Shown here in pieces: positions 41,921 through 52,235 of a DNA stretch of 64,000 bases (position 1 is its first letter; each line of letters begins with the position of its first letter). This DNA is from Erinaceus europaeus (lineage: Eukaryota; Chordata; Mammalia; Eulipotyphla; Erinaceidae): positions 99,701,141-99,765,140 of the forward strand of contig NC_080166.1 of NCBI RefSeq assembly GCF_950295315.1, in the 5' to 3' direction. The notes under the pieces were generated by a model. That model was not told the DNA's origin and ran no database searches. It saw nothing but the letters and a program-made list of their open reading frames with translations. The position numbers and the translations under genes are program-made.

Positions 41921-42372
41921 AAGAGAAAATGTGTTATTGTTTATCAGGAAAGTCATATATGACACACTTTTGCATAGAAAAATGCCTCATCACTTTGCCT
42001 GCAACCCAATAATTTAAATAAAACCAGAGTAATATTTTTATGACTTTACTACCAGAGGAATGAATGGGATGCATATTGATGGAAATTAATTGGTACTGTT
42101 TCTTCAATTCTCTTTTTATACTATTATAAATACCAAATGGTTTCTCTAAGAACTTAGAAACCGTGACTATGGAATGTGTACATGGAATACCCTTGTAAAA
42201 TTTTAAACTTCTTTTATTGCAAATTTTGTCAAATTGTGTAATAATCTTAAGTCTTCACTCCCTTGAATCCTTTTAAGAAAAACAATACATATGGTATCAT
42301 TGACTTTGATGAAAAGATGTGGGAATTAACACAGGGGGTACATGAGTCAAAGATGTAGCAGCCAACTGCTTT
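41921..42372. other. Unique AT-rich sequence
   Basis: Nothing recognised. Confidence 0.5.
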
Positions 42373-42386
42373 AAAAATACCAAGTG

Positions 42387-43738
42387 CTAAAAGTGGAAGG
42401 AAGGTCTGGCTACTATAACTGCTTCCCCACTGAACATGGGCATTGACAGATGGATCCATACTCCCAGCCTGCCTCTCTCTTTCCCTAGTTGGGGGGGGGG
42501 GAGCTCTGGGGAATCAGCTCCAGGGCATATTGGTAGGGTTGTCTGTCCAGGTAAGTCTGTAAGTCTGTTTGGCATCATGCTAGCATCTGGAACCTGGTGG
42601 CTGAAAAGAGATTTAACATATAAAGCCAAACAAGTTGTTGATTAATCATGAAACTAAAGACTGGAGTAGTGCAGATAAAGAGAGCTGGGAGGATCTCCAT
42701 TCTGTAGATAGCTAGTAGGCATATTTTAGTTATATTCCAAAGGCCCTGTGGCTATACTAGTTTTTTTTTTTAACTCCTGAGCCTGAAATATGATATGCAG
42801 GTCGATCCTAATTATTGTCTGGGGAGATGATGTCATGGCTGGAAAAAGGACCAGAATGCTGGATCAGGGAAGAGAGTAGATCCCAAATATGGGAAAGGTG
42901 TATAAATACTGTCGTCTATAAACACTATCGATTTGATCTGATCTGGGGCCTATATTCAGCTTAGGAGCCTATGTGACCTCTGCATCCCTGTAGATCCAAC
43001 CTCACATTTTGTGGTCATCAGTAGGAACATTCCAAGTTGCCCCAATATCAGGACCCATCTTCCTCAGGTGTAGCACAGAGTATATTGTCCAGCCCCCCTT
43101 CAGAGAATGGAACATTCTCTACCGTTGTTGTTCCAAGCTGAGGGCAAGGTCCTATGGGGGCCCACAAAGGGGTCTATTGTGTTGTTCCTGATAGAAATGA
43201 CTGGTAACAATGGAGAAAGGGATTTATTCTAGGTCTAGGCCCATCATGTCTGTTTTGGAATCAGGACTCCCTGAATAGGACCCCAGCTGATATGGTGGCC
43301 TGAAAGTGACTAAAGAGTCATCGTTAAAGTATGCCAGTCTCTTGGCCTTATTCAGCTTTTGCAGTCCTTGCTTTGATAAGGGTAGTTTGGGAGTGAGTGA
43401 GGGAAGTATAATAGGAAATATGTGAGGACATTATCTAAGTCTAAGTAGACACTATTTCATTATGAACTTCATACTGACTCACTGTAGATTATCCTGTACT
43501 TTTGCTTTCAGGCATATATTTTGTCCTAATTTATGGATACAGACCTTCCACCTTCTGCATCCCACAATGACCTTGGTTCCATATTCTCAGAGGGTTAAAG
43601 AATAGGAAAGTTATCAAGGGAGGCGATGGAATATGGAGTTCTGGTGGTCGGAATTGTGTGGAGTTGTACCCCTTATCCTATGGTTTTGTCAGTGTTCCCT
43701 TTTTATAAATAAATAAATAAATAAAAATAAAATAAAAT
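42387..43738 (+). mobile_element. Hedgehog L1, long form, with large 5' inversion
   Basis: 42393-43538 is antisense L1 covering the long-form blocks. At 43539 the strand switches to sense (AGACCTTCCACCTTCTGC) and runs to the normal 3' terminus and AAAT-rich tail. The outer end of the inverted arm (GTGGAAGGAAGGTCTGGC) is the same L1 position as the start of the sense arm. Perfect 14-bp TSD AAAAATACCAAGTG (42373-42386, 43739-43752). Confidence 0.95.
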
Positions 43739-43752
43739 AAAAATACCAAGTG

Positions 43753-44317
43753 ACAATAGAACAGACTATGACACAGGACCCTGGACAGTGGGAAAGTGTT
43801 AGGGAGAAGAGACAAGCCAGTGGTGGTATATAACAGAACATTTTTAAATCCTACCTTCATCTCTCTGTATTTTGATGGGAAGTGATTTGAAAATAATAAG
43901 TTCTTTACTTTTGAGTGCTTGCTCCCTGCACATTACTAAAAAAACTTGCTACACAAATCATAAATCAAGTGGCAATCATAATAGCTTGAAATGCACTCAT
44001 AAATCTTAAAAATGTTCTTTGAGGAAAGACTTGGTGTGGGCTTGTCAACTTTTCACAATATGAGGCAAAGAGGCAGTGGAACTACCAGTAAATCTGTTCA
44101 AGAAAGTAATTTTAGAAACTCTGCCAGTCCACTGTTTTTTTTTTTTCTTCTTTATCTAGATCTTGACTGTTTATACTTTTCTTACTTGCTATCCTTCTCT
44201 GCTACATGACTTATTTACTACTCAACCACTTTAAACTATTTTCCAACTAAAATATACCCTTTCCCCCCCATAGGAACCATTCTGTTTGCTATATTTTTAA
44301 AATTAAATTGAAGAGGA
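43753..44317. other. Unique sequence
   Basis: No repeat recognised apart from a T-run at 44136-44146. Confidence 0.5.
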
Positions 44318-44332
44318 AAATTTGAGAATTTT

Positions 44333-44622
44333 TTTCTTTTTAAATTTATTTTCCCTTTTGTTGCCTTTGTTTTTTTATTGTTGTTGTAGTCATTATTGTT
44401 GTTGTTGTTATCGATGTCATTGTTGTTAGCTAAGACAGAGAGAAATGGAGAGAGGAAGGGAAGACAGAGAGGTGGAGAGAAAGACACTTGCAGAGCTGCT
44501 TCACCACTTGTGAAGCGACTTCCCTGCAGGTGGGGAGCCAGGGGCTCGAACAGAGATCCTTAAGCCGGTCCTTGTGCTTTGCGCCATGTGCACTTAACCC
44601 TCTGTGCTATCCCCCGACTCCA
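44333..44622 (-). mobile_element. Long SINE without 3' cassette
   Basis: TTTAAATTTATTTTCCC tail, GTTGTTGTTGTTATCGATG linker, AAGACAGAGAGAAATGG, core, GGGCTCGAACAGAGATCC B-box, head ACCCTCTGTGCTATCCCCCG. Perfect 15-bp TSD AAATTTGAGAATTTT (44318-44332, 44624-44638). Confidence 0.95.
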
Positions 44623-44838
44623 CAAATTTGAGAATTTTAAGTGAAATGCTTCAAAACTTTGTTTTTCCAGCATGACACTATTTGCGTTTAAATAATCATG
44701 ATTTAAATTATACTCTGCTGGATAGTTTTGTTTTAAAAAAGCTATAAAATGCTCAAGTCAGCATGCCCCCTGATGATTACTGATACTGGGCACCTTTTAA
44801 TATCCATGTTGGAAAAAAAACTGTTTTGATCATTTGCT

Positions 44839-45193
44839 TTTTTTTTTTTCATTATTCTTTTTTGTTTGCCTCCAGAGATTGCTAGGGCTTGGTACCTGCA
44901 CCACGAATCCACTGTTTCTGGAAGCCATTTCCCCCCCTTTTATTGCCCCTCTTCCCCCCTTGTTTTATTGTTGTTATTATTGATGCCATTGTAGTTGGAT
45001 AGGACAGAGAGAAATGGAGAGAGGAAGGGAAGACAGAGAGGGGGAGAAAAAGATAGACACACCTGCAGACCTGCTTCACCGCCTGTGAAAAGATCCCCTT
45101 GCAGGGGGGAGCCGGGGGCTCTAACCCGGATCTTTACTCTAGTTCTTGGCCTTCGCCAGTGCGCCTAACCCGCTGTGCTACTGCCTGACCCCC
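44839..45193 (-). mobile_element. Long SINE with 3' cassette
   Basis: T-run, GCCTCCAGAGATTGCTAGG cassette, GATGCCATTGTAGTTGG linker end, ATAGGACAGAGAGAAATGG, core, head ACCCGCTGTGCTACTGCC. TSD ATCATTTGCT (44829-44838, 45195-45204). Confidence 0.95.
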
Positions 45194-45204
45194 TATCATT
45201 TGCT

Positions 45205-45580
45205 CTTTTTAATAAAGTGATTTGTTTCTGCAGATTACAGGAGATTCTTAAACACTTGGCATTATTTTCTTTATCAGAGAGATGGTTTGCAAATGTTTTC
45301 TCATCATATAGTCATTCTTTCCATTCTGTTTTTTTTCTTCCTTGTACAGAGCATTTTAGTTTGATGTTATATAATTTACTTATTTATTTTTGCTTCTGCT
45401 GCCTGTGCTTTTGGTGCTAGAAGTCCATTGTCAAAACCAGTGCCAAGGAACATTTTCCTATCTTTTATTTCAGGAACTTTATTTATTCCTGATCTTACAT
45501 TTATTTGATCAGTATCTTTTGAGTTAAATTGTGGGGTACAACATAAAGGTTCACTCCTATTATTCTGCATGTGAGAAAAG
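45205..45580 (-). mobile_element. Old L1 3' region
   Basis: GAGATGGTTTGCAAATGTTTTC, GCATTTTAGTTTGATGTTAT, TTTTTGCTTCTGCTGCCTGTG, CATTGTCAAAACCAGTGCCAAGG: the antisense order of a typical mammalian L1 3' end. It is an older subfamily than the hedgehog-type copies. Confidence 0.75.
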
Positions 45581-46545
45581 AAGTTTAAGCCAGTTACAAT
45601 TACCTTTGAGGAATTGGCTAATTTTTAAAAAAAAAACAAAACAGTATTTTCACTTTACAGTTTTTTGTTGTTAACATCTGTGCCAACAACAGCTGCTTGT
45701 CTGATCACTGGGACATAGTTGATGGTACTAGCTTAGGCATTATGATATTGATCTAAACTTCAGTTTTCCTTATACAAAGATAGTGAAAGGATGATTGAAC
45801 TTGAATCCATTAATCATGTCTGATGACTAGGAAATTTATGCCACCAAAAGATCTTATTGATGGGGCTGAAATAAACATAGGGTTTAAGACAAAAGTACAA
45901 GTAAAAGATAGCTGTGCAATAAAAATAGGTGTGTCTACATATTATGTTTCACACTGAAAACAAGTAAAAACTAGGTGAAATGCTTACACTGAAGTTATTA
46001 AGGTATTACTTTGAGAAACACCCAGTTTTCCATTAAATGGAAAGCATTTTTTTTCTATGTAGTTTCTCTCTTGCTCCTTTCACTAGATAAATAGATTCAT
46101 AAATACATAAATACTGAGATGAAGATAATTATACTTTAATTCATATTCTAGATAAGAACATCATTGATAGAATTAACTAAAATATTTTATGCTTTAATTC
46201 ATTCAGATTGTACAAGCATTGACAGTTCATGCTATACATGTATAAATTATGATAAAATCCAATGAATAGGTGATTTGATCATAGTGACTTTTAGTTAAAA
46301 TAAATTATTAATAGTTAATTGATAATTATTAATTTAGTCAAAATAAATTAATTGTTTTTGTTTCTCTTCATGTTGGAACTAAGAAGATAGACTGATCTCA
46401 CCTTGTTGAATCATTTCAAACCACCTATCGCTTCCATTGTGTCAGGCCAAAGAGTCCTGTTTGTCTGCTGTGATTGTGACTAAAACACTAAAGAACTTGG
46501 AAGACAAAATAGAGCTACTGGAAGATAATTGAAAATAAAATTTCA
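45581..46545. other. Unique AT-rich sequence
   Basis: Nothing gene-like recognised. Confidence 0.5.
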
Positions 46546-46878
46546 GGGGGCAAGGTGATAGTGCAGCGGGTTAAGTGCACGTGCCACAAAGCGCAAGGAC
46601 CAGCGTAAGGATCCCAGTTTAAGCCCCTGGCTCTCCACTTACAGGGGAATTGCCTCACAAATGGTGAAGCAGGTCTGCAGGTGTCTTTCTCTCACCCCTC
46701 TGTCTCTGTCCTCACTCAATTTCTCTCTGTCCTATCCAACGGTAGCAATAACAACAATAATAATAACAACGATAAACAAGGGCAACAAAAGGCAAAAAGT
46801 AGCCTCCAGGAGCATTGGATTCATGGTGTAGGCACCGAGTCCAAGCAATAACCCTGGAGGCAAAATAAATAAATACAT
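46546..46878 (+). mobile_element. Long SINE with 3' cassette
   Basis: GGCAAGGTGATAGTGCAGCG head with AGCGGGTTAAGTGCACG, AGTTTAAGCCCCTGG B-box, GAAGCAGGTCTGCAGGTGTC core, AACAACAATAATAATAACAAC linker, GGAGCATTGGATTCATGGTG ... CCCTGGAGGCAAA cassette. Confidence 0.92.
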
Positions 46879-47660
46879 TACAAATTCTAAAAATCATACC
46901 ATCTATGCCAGAGAAATTTTTTCCCATTTTCCAGGCACAAGCTAACATCTTAGTCACTGTGTCTTATTTACTGCTCTATAGCGTTTAGTAGGGGATTCAT
47001 TCCTCAAGACCGGTCAGTAACATCGATACTTTCCATCAGACCAACCATAACTATCTTTTTATGTCAAATGGTAGAGACTTTATATTTAAATATTATTTAA
47101 GAGAATATGGAAGTGTGATGAAATGAGAGCAACTGAGTAAAGTTAATACAACAGGTGTAATGGATAGCATTAGTCATGTAATTCTTTTTGTACATCTGAT
47201 CTTTCTATTTTAATTTTTTCCCTCTCATCTGTAGTATTCTTGAAGTAGAGAAATACTGCTTAACAAGCCTACTTACCACGATTGTAGTGGGGTTTTATTG
47301 TTGTTTTTGGTTTAGCTTGTTTCCCTGGTGAGAGCTATTTCAGGAGGTTTTATTATTAAATCAGTTAAATGTAGAGCTTGCCCTCCACTGGGGGAGAAAC
47401 ATTTTGATTGAAGATCTCTTTCAACCTTGAAAAGGTCAGTTCAATTTTACCCTAGCTAATGGCTTAATTGGCTATGTTGTCTTGGGCTGTGTTTCAAATA
47501 ATAGGGTCTCTTCTATAGCAACTTTCCAGTGCTTGTTGCTTTTGCCCCTATGAAATGTTAGGGTACTAGAGGCAACTTTAAGGCAGTCTAAAATATTTTC
47601 GGATAAACATAAATATAAAATAAGCCTTAAGCATGAGCATCATGATTTTCACCCTAGGAG
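46879..47660. other. Unique sequence
   Basis: No repeat or coding feature recognised. Confidence 0.5.
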
Positions 47661-47673
47661 AGGCATATTTTTC

Positions 47674-47874
47674 TTTTAATTTTTTTATTATCTAATGGGT
47701 AAAAACAGAAAGAAATCAAGTGTAAAGGAGGAGATGGAAAGAAAGAGAGACACCTGCAGCATTGTTTCCCCACTTGTGAAACTTTTTCCCTACAAATGGC
47801 GTCCAAGGGCTTAAATCTGGGTCCTTGTACACTGTAATGTGTACACTTAGATGAGTACACTACTACTGGGTTTC
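47674..47874 (-). mobile_element. Short tRNA-derived SINE
   Basis: TTAATTTTTTTATTATCTAAT tail, GAGAGACACCTGCAGCATTG core, GCTTAAATCTGGGTCC B-box, antisense head. Perfect 13-bp TSD AGGCATATTTTTC (47661-47673, 47876-47888). Confidence 0.93.
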
Positions 47875-47977
47875 TAGGCATATTTTTCAGTGCATTAGGG
47901 AAAAAAATTATTAATTTTGTTGGGAAAACTTGAAAACAAATTTTTACCTTTATAGAAAATTGAATCAGGTTACCATA

Positions 47978-48184
47978 ACTTTTGTTGTTGCTGTTGTTAA
48001 TGTTGTTGTTTGCAGAGCTTGGAGCTTAACCACATTCTGGGTTATGTTTCTTTCAGATAGAGACAGACGGAAGACAGATAGATAAATCACAGCATTGGAA
48101 CTTCCTCTGGAACCGAGATTCTTATACCTGTCTTTGAGCTTCATGCTATGTGTGTTTAACCCACTGCACTACCACCCGACTTCT
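47978..48184 (-). mobile_element. tRNA-derived SINE, partial
   Basis: GTT-rich linker, GATAGAGACAGACGGAAGAC, CTCTGGAACCGAGATTC (B-box), head ACCCACTGCACTACCACCCG. The core around the CTGCAGG motif is missing. Confidence 0.7.
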
Positions 48185-48301
48185 GAAAATAATTTTTATA
48201 ATGATGGAAAGTGAGTAAACAGAGTATGTGGCTTGGCATACAAGGAACAACATTTATTTCATTAGTGATCAGTTGGTTGTAATTATAGTTGGGAATTTTT
48301 T

Positions 48302-48621
48302 TTTTTTTGCCTCCAGTGTTATCACTGGAGTTTGGTGACTGCACTACAAATCCACTGCTCCTAGAGGCCATTTTTTCCATTTTGTTGTTGTTGTTGTTGT
48401 CATTGTCATTGTTATAATTATTACTGTTATTAGATAGGACAGAGCAAAATCGAGACAAGAAGGGAAGACAGAGGGGGGAGAGAAAGAGACCTGCAGACCT
48501 GCTTCGCTGCCTGTGAAGCGGACCCTTGCAGGTGGGGAGCTGGGACTCAAACCAAGATCCTTAGGCCGGTCTTTGTGTTTCATGCCATCTGTGCTTTACC
48601 GGGTGCGCTGCCTCCTAGTCC
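48302..48621 (-). mobile_element. Long SINE with 3' cassette
   Basis: GCCTCCAGTGTTATCACTGG cassette, GTTGTTGTTGTTGTCATTG linker, AGATAGGACAGAGCAAAATC, GACCTGCAGACCTGC core, head ACCGGGTGCGCTGCCTCC. Left flank GGGAATTTTTTT, right flank AGGAATCTTTTTT. Confidence 0.92.
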
Positions 48622-48636
48622 CCAGGAATCTTTTTT

Positions 48637-48845
48637 AAAAGACTTTTTAAAAACTTTTATTTACGTAATTTGATAGGACAGAGAAAAATTGAGAGGGAAA
48701 GGGGATAGAGAGGGAGAAACAAAGAGCTTGCACCTCTGCTTCAGTTTGTGAAGCTTTCCCTATACAGGTGGGGACCAGGGGCTTGAACCAGGATCCTGTG
48801 CATGGTAACATGCACTTAATCAGGTTTGCCACTACCGCATCCTGT
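48637..48845 (-). mobile_element. Short tRNA-derived SINE
   Basis: ACTTTTATTTACGTAATTTG tail, GATAGGACAGAGAAAAATTG, GGGCTTGAACCAGGATCC B-box, head AATCAGGTTTGCCACTACC. TSD CCAGGAATCTT (48622-48632) / CCAGGAGTCTT (48848-48858); the left copy abuts the preceding SINE's head. Confidence 0.9.
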
Positions 48846-48935
48846 ATCCAGGAGTCTTAAGGCTTTTAGAGGGTTGACATATATATGGAATGTTTTTCTC
48901 TTTGCTCAGGATTTTAGAGTCAAATAGTATATTCT

Positions 48936-49099
48936 TTAAAAAAATATATATTTATTATCATGAAGGAGAGAGGGAGAGGGAGAGGGAGAGAGAGAGAGAA
49001 TCTGTGAGAACATCACTCTGGCTCAACAAGCATTGCTGGAGATTGGAACTGAGACATGAGAGTTCAGTGCTTTATCCACTGTGCCACCTCCTAGGCCTA
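48936..49099 (-). mobile_element. tRNA-derived SINE, type D
   Basis: A-rich tail, (GGGAGA)n purine tract, ACATCACTCTGGCTC, GGAGATTGGAACTGAGACAT (antisense B-box), GTGCTTTATCCACTGTGCC head. Confidence 0.85.
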
Positions 49100-49537
49100 C
49101 AAATACCATCTTCTTAATAAAAAGTTATTTTGGTGGCATTATGATAAATTGAAAATTATTACACTTGACTTTATTTCCTCATCATGTTTATATCCTTAGT
49201 CAGTTAGGAATAATTCTCCTGTTTTCACTGGCAGATCCTGTAAAGACTATGTCCTAGTCTATAGATCTTAACCCAGGACAGAAGCAGAACACATAGCAAC
49301 AGTTATGATATTTCTGATTGCTGGTGGCACTTTGGCCTCTCTGTCTAGCTATTCTCTTTGCATAGTCTTAAACATTTCTATCTTAAAATACACTACTGTG
49401 ATGATGACCTCCATGTATCCATTGGCTCCTCTACTGAGATTATGCATGTTTGAAAGTATGATTCATACTTTCACCTAAACTTGTTTTCTCCTCCCTTTTG
49501 TTGGGATTTACGTCTCAGCAAATGAATCAGCTTGCAC

Positions 49538-49724
49538 AAAAATATTTTATTTATTTAGGATATAGACTTTAGGGGGTGATAGAGAGAGATAAGAAAAGAG
49601 AGAACTGCAGCACTGCTTTACCATTTGTGAAGCTTCCCTCCTCGGGTGGGGACCAGGGACTTGAATCTGGGTCCTTGTGCATGGTAACTTTTGTGTTCAA
49701 ACAGGTGTGCCACCACCTGGCCCC
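49538..49724 (-). mobile_element. Short tRNA-derived SINE
   Basis: AAATATTTTATTTATTTAGG tail, GAACTGCAGCACTGCTTTACC core, GGGACTTGAATCTGGGTCC B-box, ACAGGTGTGCCACCACCTGG head. Lies inside the L2. Confidence 0.9.
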
Positions 49725-49884
49725 AGTGTATCTGTTTTTATCCACTTTCTCAAGTCAGTAGCCTAAAAGTCATCCCTATGTCATTACTTTCCTCAATCCC
49801 ATCTAATCCTCCAGCAAATGCTGTTAATCAAAGAGGTGTACTTTTCACTGTCTTCACACAATTGTCCTCAATCTGGGCAAGTAC

Positions 49885-50058
49885 AGCTCTCTTCTTTATC
49901 AGATAGAGATATACAGAGACAATGGAAGAGAAGAAAGACAACATAGGACCTAAACTTCCTTAGTGCATTAGGAGTCACACTTGAACTTTTTCACATGAAT
50001 AGGAAAGGAGATACTTGCCCTGGTGAGCTATCTTGCCTGCACCAGATTGAGGCTATTG
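49885..50058 (-). mobile_element. tRNA-derived SINE, type E, diverged
   Basis: CAGATAGAGATATACAGAGAC, GGAGTCACACTTGAACTTTT (antisense B-box), GGTGAGCTATCTTGCCTGC head. Confidence 0.6.
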
Positions 50059-50769
50059 GAATTCCAGCAGCTTAGATGCTTCTATGCCTTTCACCAGCCA
50101 GTCTACTTCTCTTATTTCTCCCCTTAAAATGGAATTTTTGCAGGACAAATGGGGAGGCTTTTTTTTTTTGTTTTGTTTTTCTTCTAAGTTAGATGAGGCC
50201 CTATGCTGCACATGGAATAAGTCTGAACCTCTCCCCATGCTCTTGGAATGCAATCCTTGCTTTCCAAGACACTGCATTTGCTTGCCACTGATTCTTTCTA
50301 CAGTTCTATCTCCTGTCAACTCCCTCTCATTCACGCTACTGACCTTACTAGCTTTTATATTCAGTTTCTTGGAAGTTCCAGGTCTTTTGTTCACCTCAGG
50401 AACTTGGCCCAAGTTCACTCTGCTCGAAATGTATTTCTTCTCACTTTTTGAATGGTTGTTCCTTTTTTTTTTAGATCTCAGAATAAATACCATTGATTCA
50501 CAAAAGTCCTGGCTGATCTCTCCAACACTTGCTCTCTACCTAAGCACAATGTTTATTTCCTTCACTATATTTTTCACTGGACAGCAAAGTGCAGGGGGTC
50601 ATGGAGGATACTTGCCTTAGTCATTACCATCACTCAGTACTCACCATGCTGCCTGGCATTTGATTAATATTTAGGTCTTGAATAAAATGAATGCATGTTT
50701 TTTCCTTGATTCTCCAACTGCTGCCACACCATCTGGGAAGCCTGACTTTTTTTCGTCTTTACTTTTTAA

Positions 50770-51009
50770 AAATTTAAAAAAATTTATTCCCTTTTGTTGC
50801 CCTTGTTGTTTATTGTTGTAGTTGTTATTGATGTTGTCATTGTTGGACAGGACAGAGAGAAATGGAGAGAGGAGGGGAAGACAGAGAGGGAGAGAGAAAG
50901 ATAGACACCTGCAGACCTGCTTCACTGCCTGTGAAGTGACCTCCCTGCAGGTGGGGAGCCGGGGCTCGAACTGGGATCCTTACGACCGCTGGTCCTTGTG
51001 CTTTGTGCC
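50770..51009 (-). mobile_element. Long SINE without cassette, head-truncated
   Basis: AATTTATTCCCTTTTGTTGC, GTTGTTATTGATGTTGTC linker, GGACAGGACAGAGAGAAATGG, core, GGGGCTCGAACTGGGATCC B-box, then stops at GTGCTTTGTGCCAT. About 36 bp of tRNA head is missing. Possible TSD CTTTTTAA. Confidence 0.88.
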
Positions 51010-51074
51010 ATCCTCTTTTCTTTTTAAGGTTTCTGTTGCTTATCTTTTATTTTATTTTTGAAGAATTTTATTAT

Positions 51075-51268
51075 TTCCTTTTTTATATTTATTTATTCCC
51101 TTTTTGTTGTCCTTGTTTTTTTATTGTTGTAGTTATTATTGTTGTTGTTGGATAGGACAGAGAGAAATGGAGAGAGGAGGGGAGGAAAGAGAGGGGGAGA
51201 GAAAGACACCTGAGACCAGCTGTGAAGCGACTCCCTTGCAGGTGGGGAGCTGGGGGCTTAAACCTACC
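51075..51268 (-). mobile_element. Long SINE, tail to B-box (left part of a mosaic)
   Basis: TTTATATTTATTTATTCCC, GTTGTTGTTGGATAGGACAG, core shortened to ACACCTGAGACCAGCTGTG, ends at GGGGGCTTAAACC and is followed by 28 bp of non-SINE sequence. Confidence 0.85.
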
Positions 51269-51296
51269 TTCTAGATAAGTTTAAAAATACCTTTGG

Positions 51297-51424
51297 ACCT
51301 GCTTCACTGCTTGTGTAGCGACTCCCCTACAGGTGGAGAGCCAGGGGCTCGAACCGGGATTCTTATGCTGGTCCTTGTGCTTTGCGCCACCAGTGCTTAA
51401 TCCATTGCGCGACAGCCGACTCCC
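51297..51424 (-). mobile_element. Long SINE, core to head (right part of a mosaic)
   Basis: ACCTGCTTCACTGCTTGTGT, CCAGGGGCTCGAACCGGG B-box, head AATCCATTGCGCGACAGCCG. It repeats the core and B-box already present in the left part. Confidence 0.85.
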
Positions 51425-51467
51425 TTTTATTTTCTGATATGCATTCTGAGCACCTCCTTCCTTCTTT

Positions 51468-51491
51468 GCTATATCTATCTATCTACCTATC

Positions 51492-51536
<45 letters not shown>

Positions 51537-51571
51537 CCTACCTACCTACCTACCTACCTACCTACCTATCT
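51468..51571. repeat. (ATCT)n / (ACCT)n microsatellite
   Basis: About 15 TATC units followed by about 8 CTAC units. It occupies the tail position of the SINE to its right and gives the (SIYL)n/(PTYL)n run in a short frame. Confidence 0.95.
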
Positions 51572-51893
51572 TTTCCTTTTGTCTCTAGGGTTATTGCTGG
51601 GGCTTGGTACCTGCACTATGAACCTAGTGCTCCTGGAGGCTATAGTTTACCCTTTTGTTGCCATTGTTGTTTATCGTTGTTATTATTGTTATTGTTGGAT
51701 AGGACAGAGAGAAATCTAGAGAGGAGGGGAAGCGGGGTGGGGGGGAGGCGGAGAAAGACATCTGCAGACCTGCTTCACTGCTTGTGAAGCGACTCCCCTG
51801 CAACTGGGGAGCCGGGAGCTTGAACCAGGATCCTCACACTGGTCCTTGTGCTTTGCCCATGTGTACTTAACTCGCTGCGCTACCGCCTGGCCC
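51572..51893 (-). mobile_element. Long SINE with 3' cassette
   Basis: GTCTCTAGGGTTATTGCTGG cassette, GTTGTTATTATTGTTATTG linker, GGATAGGACAGAGAGAAATC, a G-rich patch (51731-51752), core, head ACTCGCTGCGCTACCGCCTGG. Confidence 0.9.
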
Positions 51894-52077
51894 TTGCTTT
51901 CTATATATTATCTTGGAATTTCATTCTCCAGTTTTGAACCCATTTTTGTCAATTGATTTTCACTTACTTGAGAACTTTTTCAATAAAAGACAATATGTTG
52001 AACATGGTAGGTTCCATGAGAAAAAACAAAGGCCTGCATTTATGCCATTATCAAAAATGGAGGAATTAACACTTATT

Positions 52078-52232
52078 TATTTATTTTTAATATTTATTTT
52101 AATTAGAAAGAGAGAGAGATGACGTCAGAGTACTGCTCAGTTCTGGCTTATGGTGGGCTGGGGTTCTAACTTAAGCCTTGAAACCTCAGGCATGGAAGTC
52201 TTGCTGCAGAACCTCAATGCTGTTTCCCCAGC
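52078..52232 (-). mobile_element. tRNA-derived SINE, type C
   Basis: (TTTA)n tail, GAGTACTGCTCAGTTCTGGC, GGGTTCTAACTTAAGCC (antisense B-box), CCTCAGGCATGGAAGTC, CAATGCTGTTTCCCC head. Carries the CRE-like octamer listed next. Confidence 0.85.
52120..52127. promoter_or_regulatory. CRE-like palindrome TGACGTCA
   Basis: A full cAMP-response-element octamer inside a type C SINE, at a position where the sibling at 7511-7697 reads differently, so it arose by mutation. Function unknown. Confidence 0.3.
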
Positions 52233-52235
52233 AGG

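Larger units (their letters stand above)
49300..50700 (+). mobile_element. L2 LINE fragment (ancient), SINE-interrupted
   Basis: 49740-49880 (CTAAAAGTCATCCCTATGTC, CTAATCCTCCAGCAAATGCTG) and 50100-50700 (TTGGCCCAAGTTCACTCTGC, AAGTCCTGGCTGATCTCTCC, TGCTGCCTGGCATTTGATTAA, GGTCTTGAATAAAATGAATG) follow L2's coding end and 3' UTR in sense. A 178-codon frame here (50084-50620) is chance in L2-derived, pyrimidine-rich sequence. Confidence 0.55.

Noticed and set aside
50084..50620. 178-codon open frame, the longest in the window, with an overlapping 146-codon antisense frame
   Set aside because: Low-complexity hydrophobic product (poly-Phe/Leu) in pyrimidine-rich, L2-like sequence. No domain, no conserved start context, no splice structure; overlapping opposite frames argue for chance.
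51468..51571. Regularly spaced direct repeats, CRISPR-like at first glance
   Set aside because: A tetranucleotide microsatellite in mammalian DNA, with no spacers.
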